Origin: Oreohelix idahoensis
Taxonomy: Eukaryota > Mollusca > Gastropoda > Stylommatophora > Oreohelicidae
DNA: 64,000 nucleotides
Direction of reading: 5' to 3'
Assembly: GCA_024509875.1 (NCBI GenBank)
Contig: JAMPIV010009928.1
Span: forward strand, 494,001 to 558,000
In this document: positions 61,701-64,000 of the stretch, in pieces
How the letters are laid out: every line of letters starts with the position of its first letter
How positions within the stretch are numbered: position 1 is the first letter of the stretch
Notes under the pieces: model-generated
Told to the model about the DNA's origin: nothing
The model's database searches: none
Seen by the model: only the letters and a program-made list of their open reading frames with translations
Translations under genes and position numbers: made by a program

Positions 61701-62977
61701 CACAAACAGTAGAGAAAAGAACGTGAGAATTTACCTAAATGCTGAAAAAGTTTTTTTTTTTTTTAAATGTCACAAATCACACACAAAGACACTGTTGCCA
61801 TTCTGGTACATTATTTGTATGTATCTTCTTTTTTTTTTTTGGTTTAAAAAAAATATATATATTTAGATTAACTAACACCGTCTTTTCTCTGCTGTTTTTG
61901 TGTGTTTGTCCCTGATGAAGTCCTTATTGTCATAATATAGGCTGTATCTTTGTCCTTTGTTGCAGTACGATGACTCTACCTACTTTCATTCACCTGAATG
62001 TGTATCATAGTCTTACCACAATTCTCCTCATTTTCTTATTATACATGACTAATCATTTTTTTGGTCTTGTTACAACTGTAGTAGACCCTGAGCTTCAGGA
62101 TATCGAAACTGTTTACAATAAATCACAATTTTAAAAAGATTTCAGCAGTCTGATCTGATCTGAAAACATTTTTAACGCAATGGAACATTTCTGTGCCAAA
62201 ATCTCATGCTGGCTGACGAATAAAAAAACGAAAATATTTGAAAATTAGAAACACACAAAAACGTAGGAGAAATTGGAGCTTTTATTCACTTATGTGGCTA
62301 ACAGAAAGGTAATCATTAAATTATGTGACTAACAGAGAGCTATTAATTTACTTATGTGACTAACAGAGAACTATTAATTTACTTATGTGACTAACAGAAA
62401 GCTATTAATTTACTTATGTGACTAACATAGAGCTATTAATTAACTTATGTGACTAACAGAAAGCTATTAATTTACTTATGTGACTAACAGAGAACTATTT
62501 TAAGAGCTATTAATTTACTTATTTGACTAACAGAGAGCTATTAATTTACTTATGTGACTAACAGAAAGCTATTAATCTACTTATGTGACTTACAGAAAGC
62601 TATTAATTTACTTAGGTGACTAACAGACAGCTATTAATTTACTTATGTGACTTACAGAAAGCTATTAATTTACTTAGGTGACTAACAGAGAGCTATTAAT
62701 TTACTTATGTGACTAGAAGAAAGATATAATTTACTTATATAACTAAAATAAAGCTAGTAATTTACTTACATTACTTAAGAGGCTAAAATAAGGCTATTAA
62801 TTCCCTTGTGTGACTAGAGGGAGAGCTAGAGGGTACCTGTGTGACTAGAGGAGTGAGCAACATGGCCGAGTTCTTGCCTAAACACCGAATGGCAAAGCGT
62901 ATGCACCGACAACATCGTTCAATGATTCTGACATCAGACTGGTACTTGTCGCATGCCCTGGATAACACCGGCCACAC
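41051..62977 (-). CDS. TNPO3: Transportin-3 (importin-beta family), C-terminal 283 residues in seven exons
   Basis: Transportin-3 is a HEAT-repeat karyopherin that carries phosphorylated SR-domain splicing factors into the nucleus. Joined on the minus strand, exons 62977-62837, 60921-60805, 49614-49520, 45094-44938, 43184-43017, 42439-42327 and 41111-41051 give 852 nt: 283 residues plus TAG. Every junction is GT/AG and phases match (0, 0, 2, 0, 0, 2). Motifs that I recognise from vertebrate TNPO3 run in order: VERCCRC-like [67 protein letters not shown], and a terminus ending in RDFCRLYR. In the human protein (about 923 residues, from memory) this is roughly the last third, all HEAT repeats including the cargo-binding C-terminal arch. 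N-terminal exons lie beyond 64000. Introns are 0.6 to 11 kb and repeat-filled. No coding damage is visible, so this looks like the functional gene. Confidence 0.95.
41340..41505. repeat. Dispersed repeat G, copy 2
   Basis: TTTCAGAATTCAGAATTTTC, GTGGCAGCACACAGCAAGCA and TATATTAAAAATAATGCTTA parallel 24270-24470. Within the last TNPO3 intron. Confidence 0.5.
41510..41895 (-). pseudogene. LINE C-terminal relic in TNPO3 last intron
   Basis: Minus strand reads [55 protein letters not shown] and [20 protein letters not shown]. This is the GHVxRM...GRPxxxWxDxI tail of an invertebrate LINE. Same orientation as the gene. Confidence 0.75.
42040..42290 (+). mobile_element. SINE-1, full-length orientation plus, diverged
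   Basis: tRNA-like head (AGAATGGTAGGAGCACTTGC), then CTACCAAGCTGTAAATGGAT, CTCATAAAGCTGAGACCTAG and CTATGGCAGTATTTGTCATG. It is antisense to TNPO3 in the last intron and ends 37 bp from the exon f donor. Confidence 0.75.
42327..42439 (-). CDS. TNPO3: TNPO3 exon f (113 nt, ends in phase 2)
   Basis: Acceptor TGTTGGACAG before 42439 and donor GTAAAT after 42327. It reads [14 protein letters not shown], then [18 protein letters not shown], leaving two bases of the next codon. Confidence 0.93.
43017..43184 (-). CDS. TNPO3: TNPO3 exon e (56 codons)
   Basis: Acceptor GAAATTCAG before 43184 and donor GTGAGT after 43017. It reads [16 protein letters not shown], then [18 protein letters not shown] and MLIDRP. 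Both boundaries are phase 0, and the split between DRP and TFC matches the family alignment. Confidence 0.95.
43370..43917 (+). mobile_element. RTE-like LINE (family A), 5'-truncated, with GAA tail
   Basis: Best copy of the family A 3' end. Across frames: [24 protein letters not shown] start, then open 43600-43812 with [60 protein letters not shown]. The 3' end has GGCACTGTACGAAGGATGGC, GGCGTGATGGCCACTGACTG and GAAGAAGAAGAAG at 43906-43917. Antisense to TNPO3, between exons d and e. Confidence 0.85.
43955..44130 (-). repeat. Module M relative
   Basis: CTGCTCCCTCAGGCAAGTTA, GCCTCATCTTGTAAGACTGA and TACTATGGAAACCATCGCTG follow the order seen at 40540-40640. Confidence 0.45.
44173..44722 (+). 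mobile_element. hAT-like MITE (family H) with minisatellite expansion
   Basis: Starts CAGAGTTGCTTAACCTGTGG; the body GTAAAGTTTTTTTTAATTAA and TTATGTACATTTTTTTTTCT matches 27749-27948. The module GGGTCCGTAGCTTTTATCAG / ACAATCAAA is then amplified to about 14 units (44325-44720). A right terminus was not found. Confidence 0.65.
44723..44848 (-). pseudogene. LINE fragment (family of 39800-40450)
   Basis: Minus strand reads [24 protein letters not shown] sequence parallel to the EEAKSFIRSKYRSKWDAEHL block at 40200. It lies 90 bp from TNPO3 exon d. Confidence 0.5.
44938..45094 (-). CDS. TNPO3: TNPO3 exon d (157 nt)
   Basis: Acceptor TATGTTGTTAG before 45094 and donor GTATGT after 44938. The first G completes arginine, then [30 protein letters not shown] and MIKCMREKE follow. 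The exon ends in phase 0. Confidence 0.95.
45240..46045. other. No recognisable feature in TNPO3 intron
   Basis: AT-rich; no coding, array or clear terminus seen. Confidence 0.35.
46052..46337. mobile_element. piggyBac-like MITE, 286 bp, TTAA target
   Basis: TTAA at 46048-46051 and 46338-46341. Termini CTCTTTAAGCCCCAAG and the complement of CTCTTTCAGTCCCAAG. No coding capacity. CAGTATACTG repeats lie near the left end. Confidence 0.85.
46342..46925. other. No recognisable feature in TNPO3 intron
   Basis: No motif recognised. Confidence 0.35.
46928..47202 (-). mobile_element. SINE-3, tRNA-derived
   Basis: The minus strand starts at the right with CCCGCTGGTGTAATGGTTAG, CACATTGTGC (A box region) and GTTCAAGGTTCAAGCCTGG (B box), then a GC-rich body. 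It differs from SINE-1 and SINE-2. Same strand as TNPO3. Confidence 0.75.
47222..47485 (-). mobile_element. RTE-like LINE C-terminal fragment (family C)
   Basis: Minus strand reads [35 protein letters not shown] and [11 protein letters not shown]; the nucleotide order follows 63660-63880. Confidence 0.6.
47487..47509. repeat. (TTCTA)n microsatellite
   Basis: Four and a half TTCTA units at the upstream edge of the next LINE. Confidence 0.85.
47515..48417 (+). mobile_element. RTE-like LINE, 5'-truncated, (TTA)n tail
   Basis: Carries the second half of a reverse transcriptase followed by a very short 3' UTR and a TTATTATTATT tail (48393-48415). In TNPO3 intron between exons c and d, antisense to the gene. 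It faces, tail to tail, another RTE fragment at 48420. Confidence 0.85.
47542..48387 (+). CDS. RTE-like reverse transcriptase, C-terminal 281 residues (intact frame)
   Basis: An uninterrupted frame from [14 protein letters not shown] to its natural stop. [20 protein letters not shown] at residues 20-39 is the palm motif C with [15 protein letters not shown] sequence ([15 protein letters not shown]) follows at about 52, then [16 protein letters not shown] near 83, the thumb with [14 protein letters not shown] near 145, and [20 protein letters not shown] near 197, [14 protein letters not shown] near 226. The family protein is about 900-1000 residues with an N-terminal endonuclease, absent here. 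The ATG is simply the first after truncation. It is the best preserved LINE in the window, so the insertion is fairly recent, but it is dead by truncation. Confidence 0.9.
   Translation: MKNYTHNEQLGIKWTDGKSLEDLDFADDLAFLSPTPRQAQEAVNNLCHLSVKIGLQINASKTKVMNFSNETFDIILNGEKLQKVESFNYLGSKMTQDGDTREIHTRIALAASAFNRLSNIWKLRSLNIHTKLRLFNSNVISVLTYGCESWKITKSLENKLNTFENKCLRKLMNISWKEFKTNRQIREDSKQKYVSDYIRKRRWSYIGHVLRMQNNRIPLQALTWVPEGKRKKGRPKETLRRTIIREGRTLGLNNVQELRGVASQRTTWRALVTALCAVFGA
48420..48892 (-). pseudogene. RTE-like reverse transcriptase fragment, opposite strand
   Basis: Minus strand reads [20 protein letters not shown] (FADD box at about 48845), [60 protein letters not shown] and [12 protein letters not shown], with one stop after CDEGAQ. 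5' and 3' truncated. Confidence 0.85.
48893..49262. repeat. Dispersed repeat E, copy 2
   Basis: CATCTTACTAGGACAAAGAA, CCACGTGGCCTTTGTCAGGG and CAAGATGGCTGCTACATCCA correspond to 23125-23330. Confidence 0.55.
49300..49460. mobile_element. hAT MITE, 161 bp, perfect 8-bp TSD
   Basis: Termini CAGTGGTTCTCAAC and GTTGAGAACCACTG are perfect 14-bp inverted repeats. GTTTACAA flanks both sides (49292-49299, 49461-49468). It lies 60 bp from TNPO3 exon c. Confidence 0.95.
49520..49614 (-). CDS. TNPO3: TNPO3 exon c (95 nt, ends in phase 2)
   Basis: Acceptor TTTTGCAG before 49614 and donor GTTAGT after 49520. It reads [18 protein letters not shown], then [13 protein letters not shown], and leaves AG of an arginine codon completed by exon d. 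It is separated from exon b by the 11.2-kb intron that holds the LTR element and mariner. Confidence 0.95.
49743..49769. repeat. (CA)n microsatellite
   Basis: Thirteen CA units at the left edge of repeat R copy 2. Confidence 0.9.
49765..49931 (+). repeat. Unclassified repeat R, copy 2, left part
   Basis: ATGGAGGCATATCTGGAGTC, CACAATGCTACAATATATGT and AATCATCCACACACTTCCA are the complement of 25150-25335. It continues at 56151 after the nested insertions. Confidence 0.8.
49932..50712 (+). mobile_element. 5'-truncated LINE, left part
   Basis: Inserted in repeat R with an 11-bp TSD, TAGTGGTGAAA (49921-49931 and 56140-56150). Reads [60 protein letters not shown] and, shifted, NVRSMN: the zinc-knuckle-like tail after RNase H. 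A 38-bp direct duplication (50140-50177, 50178-50215) breaks the frame. The 3' UTR is interrupted by the LTR element. Confidence 0.8.
50709..50712. other. TSD CTAA (left) of LTR retrotransposon
   Basis: CTAA precedes LTR 1 and recurs at 56080-56083 after LTR 2. Confidence 0.8.
50978..50985 (+). promoter_or_regulatory. TATA box in 5' LTR
   Basis: TATAAAAG in a GC-richer setting (GGGCTTATAAAAGGGGTAGC). The transcription start would be expected about 25-30 bases downstream, near 51010. The same site is at 54605-54612 in the 3' LTR, where it could drive outward transcription. Confidence 0.6.
51565..51715 (+). repeat. Module M copy 1 within 5' LTR
   Basis: TTTGCTCCTGGTGGAGCATG, GAAGCATTTTTATGCTATTA and CAGTGGTTGTTTCTGTACTA. 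Repeated in the 3' LTR at about 55205-55345. Confidence 0.6.
51930..52085 (+). repeat. Module M copy 2 within 5' LTR
   Basis: TCCGCTCCTGAGGGAGCATG, GAAGCATTCAGATGCTCTTG and CAGTAGTGGTTTCGGTAGCA, then TTGCCAGCCTCATGCACAAC. Repeated in the 3' LTR at about 55560-55715. Confidence 0.65.
52452..52469 (+). promoter_or_regulatory. Putative tRNA primer-binding site
   Basis: TGGCGTCGTCGGCAGGAC starts two bases after LTR 1, the usual place and TGG start of a primer-binding site. The tRNA was not identified. Confidence 0.6.
52611..54305 (+). CDS. Gag fused in frame to integrase C-terminal tail (564 codons)
   Basis: The frame is open upstream to 52575, but the first ATG is 52611, in good context (CAAGATGG), giving [15 protein letters not shown]. 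Residues 20-220 have the features of a capsid-type Gag ([33 protein letters not shown]). About 235-275 is a heptad-like coiled coil ([16 protein letters not shown]). At about 360 [15 protein letters not shown] is a degenerate zinc knuckle without its His, and at 383 [14 protein letters not shown] is a perfect CX2CX4HX4C. From about 440 to the end the sequence is integrase tail: [40 protein letters not shown] and a GPY/F-like [12 protein letters not shown]. The join lies near residue 420-440 and keeps frame. Protease and polymerase are absent. Confidence 0.85.
   Translation: MAARNTRAASRTDNEDVAEVDDPVVGLDRQPERVQYIVVPTHKRVRCFGERTGPTAEEYVREVRAAWRVGMMSKEDQADVILDSVTPNVRRELRIQADDGDPEAMLHSILRVYGERRSIPEVMAAFYSTRQGARESLWEFSHRIHEVFESVVRAQKQSNVTPLAPSFLRDQFAACLRDDLLRKLAKEMIIMEPTASFTSVRDYALRFLETEPTSGAGVASVEAALGACVASVEVARTETVSDTHALNAEVERLRAQVAQLQAKIDAMSQEQGGRTRTVCCFRRRGLRPRTESISTGIKLDSSAAGSQVTEGEQNGSKIKMVGGRPECEALIAGKKVKGGQGCKGSRRRPGAPRKPRKIRCFNCGDLSNRMAAKCPQGPLPKRCFHCKSPDHLISVCPSKSALSRRTNTSRLPSQCKPRDGRGNCHHKGARKSGRHLEEETHLKLIEGHVSRLRGAHVRAEPPLQSFAAVRKERCDKLSCSTPLQVGELVKKRMHNAERSEIRDMWSEDEYVVVRAPTMTGGPYIIQRTDRASPGIRVTGNDLRRSEGKGDPPDLGNMTEVPDLV
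54322..54339 (+). promoter_or_regulatory. Putative polypurine tract
   Basis: AAAATCAGGCGGGGAATA lies directly upstream of LTR 2, where plus-strand priming takes place. It is short and interrupted by TC and C. Confidence 0.5.
54340..56079 (+). repeat. 3' LTR, 1740 bp
   Basis: Differs from the 5' LTR at about 14 positions and by a 3-base insertion near 54975 (CCTATAATATGTT for CCTATATGTT). Its first dinucleotide is TA instead of TG, a change that would hinder integration of progeny copied from it. Confidence 0.95.
56084..56139 (+). mobile_element. 5'-truncated LINE, right part with poly-A
   Basis: The rest of the LINE begun at 49932: TTATAACCCATCAGAGGTTT and an A-run at 56129-56139, followed by the TSD TAGTGGTGAAA at 56140-56150. 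Confidence 0.75.
56151..56622 (+). repeat. Unclassified repeat R, copy 2, right part
   Basis: Continues with AGAACCCAATACTGCACACT, AAGCTTGGAGAAGTCCCTTG, and a frame reading [48 protein letters not shown]. It ends in CAGCAGCCCTAGTTAAACAA. Confidence 0.8.
56625..56835. repeat. Short two-copy repeat and CA run
   Basis: AGGAATTCAATCTGCTCTGG / TGAATTCCAGGGTTAGATAT and AGGAATTCATGCAGCTCTCA / TAAATTCCAGGGTTAGAAAT form a 67-bp direct pair. Confidence 0.6.
56880..57222 (+). repeat. Unclassified repeat R, copy 3, diverged
   Basis: GAAGTGGCAGTGTGCAAGAC, ATTCCTTGGGAGAGATCAGA and a frame with [14 protein letters not shown] follow copies 1 and 2 in order. Confidence 0.65.
57360..57442. repeat. 31-bp minisatellite, left part
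   Basis: Two to three units of TGTAGTAGTATTGTTTAATC / GTTATAACTGG, cut by SINE-1. Confidence 0.85.
57443..57690 (-). mobile_element. SINE-1, tRNA-derived, best copy
   Basis: Minus strand from the right: CCAGAGCGTCTGATTAATAG, AGTGGTTAGAGCACTGGTCT (A box), GGTTCGATTC (B box), CAGTCTACCCAGCTGTAAAT, and the tail with TATGGCAGTATCTGGTGTAG. Flanked by CTGGTGTAGTA / CTGGTGCAGTA, an 11-bp TSD with one change. It sits in the minisatellite. Confidence 0.9.
57691..59042. repeat. 31-bp minisatellite, main part, about 43 units
   Basis: The unit GGTGTAGTAGTATGGTTTAA plus TTGTTATAACT varies at few positions (TGCAGTAG, TGTAATAGAATGG, TTGTTGTAACT). Unit variants repeat in blocks 620 bp (20 units) apart. Confidence 0.97.
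59165..59285. repeat. Minisatellite, TGCATGCATCC / TTGCATGAATGCAGAC
   Basis: Four units of about 32 bp rich in GCATGCA, followed by a CA run. Confidence 0.9.
59300..60613 (+). mobile_element. mariner element with 288-bp inverted ends
   Basis: Left 59300-59587 and right 60327-60613 are complementary with about six mismatches. Flanking TA on both sides, within CA/TA microsatellite. Termini CGAGGGCTGTTCGGAAAAG. Ordinary mariners have inverted ends near 30 bp. Here the right arm includes the complement of the first 93 bp of the transposase gene and replaces its 3' end. Confidence 0.9.
59495..60274 (+). CDS. mariner transposase, frameshifted and 3'-replaced
   Basis: The open frame extends upstream to 59468, but the first ATG is 59495: [20 protein letters not shown]. 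An N-terminal helix-turn-helix region ([48 protein letters not shown]) occupies residues 1-110. The DDE domain starts with [20 protein letters not shown] at about 153 (first Asp in GDKS). At 60221-60235 a one-base shift takes the frame out: the HHDNAPAN motif with the second Asp is readable in the +1 frame near 60240. The third acidic motif (PYSPDLAPCDF type) is lost, since sequence after TPPYS-like HPPYS is the inverted arm. Family length is about 345 residues; this is inactive. Confidence 0.9.
   Translation: MAERVEQRICIKFCVNLQHSSTETIMMIQKAFGDDAVSATQIKVWHKRFKDGRESVECDPISGRPATSRTPDNVERVRVATNKDRRLTVRELEKDLGIPKTIVSEILTQDLGMRHVVAKFVPRILLPEQKELRATVANDLLQTATNNPDFMKKVITGDKSWIYCYDPETKAQSSQWKSPGSPRPNKARQTRSKIQTMLTVFFYWECVVYREYAPSGQTINKEYYLKVLRRLRNAVRRKRPQLWATGEFITTTHPPMHHI
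60805..60921 (-). CDS. TNPO3: TNPO3 exon b (39 codons)
   Basis: Acceptor TTTGATAG before 60921 and donor GTGAGC after 60805, both phase 0. It reads [18 protein letters not shown] followed by ILVDEYG and GLLDMLQ, a block strongly conserved in TNPO3. The initial Met is internal to the protein; it is not a start codon. Confidence 0.95.
61094..61245 (-). repeat. Module M relative
   Basis: GGTCCCTCAAGCATGTCATA, CATGTGACCGACAATCTCAT and ACTGCTACAAAAACCATCC follow the order at 40540-40640. Confidence 0.4.
61246..61622. other. No feature seen in TNPO3 intron
   Basis: AT-rich; a minus-strand open stretch of 116 codons (61543-61193) has no recognised motif. Confidence 0.35.
61623..61978. repeat. Fold-back repeat, arms about 70 bp (related to repeat E)
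   Basis: Left TACTAGGACTAAAGACATAG, ACAATTACAAGGTCTTTGTC, AGGGACAAACACACACAAAC. Right arm carries the complement: TGTGTGTTTGTCCCTGATGA, AGTCCTTATTGTCATAATA and TATCTTTGTCCTTTGTTGCA. Confidence 0.7.
62277..62836 (-). repeat. 31-bp minisatellite abutting and in register with a TNPO3 splice donor
   Basis: About 17 units on the plus strand of AGCTATTAATTTACTTATGT plus GACTAACAGAR. The last units lead without a phase break into the exon: GTGACTAGAG at 62810-62819 recurs at 62841-62850, inside the exon, exactly 31 bases on. On the gene strand, units read GTCACATAAGTAAATT where the exon end reads GTCACACAG|GTACCC. Twelve or so units keep GTAAAT. Confidence 0.9.
62837..62977 (-). CDS. TNPO3: TNPO3 exon a (47 codons)
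   Basis: Acceptor TTATCTGTTAG precedes 62977 and donor GTACCC follows 62837. The exon starts and ends in phase 0 and reads [14 protein letters not shown]..., then [17 protein letters not shown] and PLVTQ. The donor side is the origin point of the 31-bp minisatellite at 62277-62820 (see findings). Confidence 0.95.
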
Positions 62978-63059
62978 CTAACAGATAAACAATAACGAGA
63001 GTTCCCACAATTATGAGCTGTATAACATGAACATACAGGTCTAACCTCCTTTTATAAAA

Positions 63060-63580
63060 TACACCTGAAAACTGAAATATTCTGAAAATCAAAAACTTCT
63101 TTGGGCTACTGTTACACCGAAATTTTGGCAATTTCTGGCTATTTTGGCCGACTTTTGGCTATTTTTCAAACACAGTTTGGGTGGCATCTGAAAATCGAAC
63201 AAATCTGGTTTCTGAAACAAAGCTGTCTCCGAGGATTTCGGATACAAGTTTACAGACCTGTACATCACAAAGCTGTCCCCGAGGATTTCGGATACAAGTT
63301 TACAGACCTGCATGTCACAAAGCTGTCCCCGAGGATTTCGGATACAAGTTTACAGACCTGTACGTCACAAAGCTGTCCCCGAGGATTTCGGATACAAGTT
63401 TACAGACCTGTACATCACAAAGCTGTCCCCGAGGATTTCGGATACAAGTTTACAGACCTGCATGTCACAAAGCTGTCCCCGAGGATTTCGGATACAAGTT
63501 TACAGACCTGTACATCACAAAGCTGTCCCCGGGGATTTCGGATACAAGTTTACAGACCTGTACGTCTAATCCTGTATAAC
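63060..63580 (+). mobile_element. Tigger/pogo-like MITE (family T), copy 3, ending in a 50-bp array
   Basis: CTGAAAATCAAAAACTTCTT, GGCTATTTTGGCCGACTTTT and TCTGGTTTCTGAAACAAAGC resemble 14280-14530 in complement. The end segment is then repeated seven times. Confidence 0.55.
63218..63580. repeat. 50-bp x 7 tandem array
   Basis: GAGGATTTCGGATACAAGTT starts at 63231 and every 50 bases to 63531 (GGGG in the last). Identity is very high. Because 50 is not a multiple of three, it reads through all three frames (open frames 63101-63775 and others are artefacts). Confidence 0.97.
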
Positions 63581-63654
63581 CATTTCCAAGATTATGAGAA
63601 CATACATAAGCATCATCATCACATGAATAAAGACGTGTCAATCCTTCCTGTGCC

Positions 63655-63962
63655 GTCTGTTCAGGGTCTTTCCATGTCTTCACTATCCCTTTCATGTTGC
63701 TCCAGTTCTCTTCTCCATGTATTTTGTGTGTGTGTTGGTTTCCCTCTATTTCTCACCCTGTGGATTCAAGAATAGGGAATGTCTTGTAATGCTATCAACT
63801 AATTTTCTCAATGTGTGTCCTATCCACCGCCAACATCTTTTAATAATCTCTTGTTCCACTGGTATTCGTCTGGCTCTTTCCATTGGCTCCAAATTAGTGG
63901 TCATCTGATACCATTTCAATCCATCTAGTCTCAGTGATCACCCATTTATTAAAGTCAGTATC
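63655..63962 (-). pseudogene. RTE-like LINE C-terminal relic (family C)
   Basis: Minus strand reads WSQWKEPDEYQWNK-type sequence, then RWIGHTLRKLVDSITRHSLF-like residues across frames, NPQGEK and ATLKGIVKTWKDPEQTAQEG. In the TNPO3 intron upstream of exon a, same strand as the gene. Confidence 0.65.
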
Positions 63963-64000
63963 TATCTAGCTGTCATTTTTTTTTTTTAAATTAAAAAAAA

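Noticed and set aside
63101..63775. 224-codon open frame
   Set aside because: It reads through a 50-bp tandem array in which all frames are open, flanked by transposon remnants.

Overview
This is animal nuclear DNA. It is intron-rich, AT-rich and crowded with eukaryotic transposable elements (RTE-like and other LINEs, tRNA-derived SINEs, piggyBac, hAT, mariner, pogo/Tigger, one LTR retrotransposon), with no bacterial operon features. The repeat mix would suit a mollusc or another marine invertebrate. That is an impression only, because no ribosomal or mitochondrial marker is present.

The one host gene I can support is the 3' half of transportin-3 (TNPO3, the nuclear-import receptor for SR splicing factors). 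It lies on the minus strand as seven coding exons between 62977 and 41051, with GT/AG borders and compatible phases throughout. They encode the last 283 residues and the stop codon; the N-terminal exons lie beyond the right edge. The largest intron (49615-60804) holds a three-layer nest. An unclassified repeat was broken by a 5'-truncated LINE (11-bp target-site duplication, TSD), and that LINE was broken by a 5.4-kb LTR retrotransposon (CTAA TSD, two 1.74-kb LTRs differing at about 14 sites). The LTR element keeps one open frame in which gag runs directly into the C-terminal tail of integrase. The same intron also holds a 31-bp minisatellite and a mariner whose 3' end is an inverted copy of its own 5' end.

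The left 41 kb has no recognisable host gene. It is a graveyard: a hAT relic (1-1810), an RNase H relic (2054-2580), a pogo/Tigger relic (about 4600-5640), LINE ORF1 debris (5890-6975), a 3.6-kb piggyBac with TTAA borders (8500-12089), a second hAT relic (19245-19834), a mariner-type relic split by a LINE (28625-29340), and many 3'-end LINE fragments. SINE families occur three ways. The commonest (SINE-1) is found six times. Between these lie tandem arrays with units of 15, 18, 27, 31, 41, 50, about 45, about 58, about 78 and 117 bp.

The most interesting signal is the 31-bp array at 62277-62820, in the TNPO3 intron just downstream of the exon at 62837-62977. Its register continues into the exon end: the exon-intron junction is itself one 31-bp step of the array, and most units carry GTA at the position of the real splice donor. 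The array therefore looks as if it was born from a 5' splice site and now presents a ladder of decoy donors. Other arrays (23.7, 44.3 and 63.2 kb) appear to have grown from pieces of small DNA transposons.
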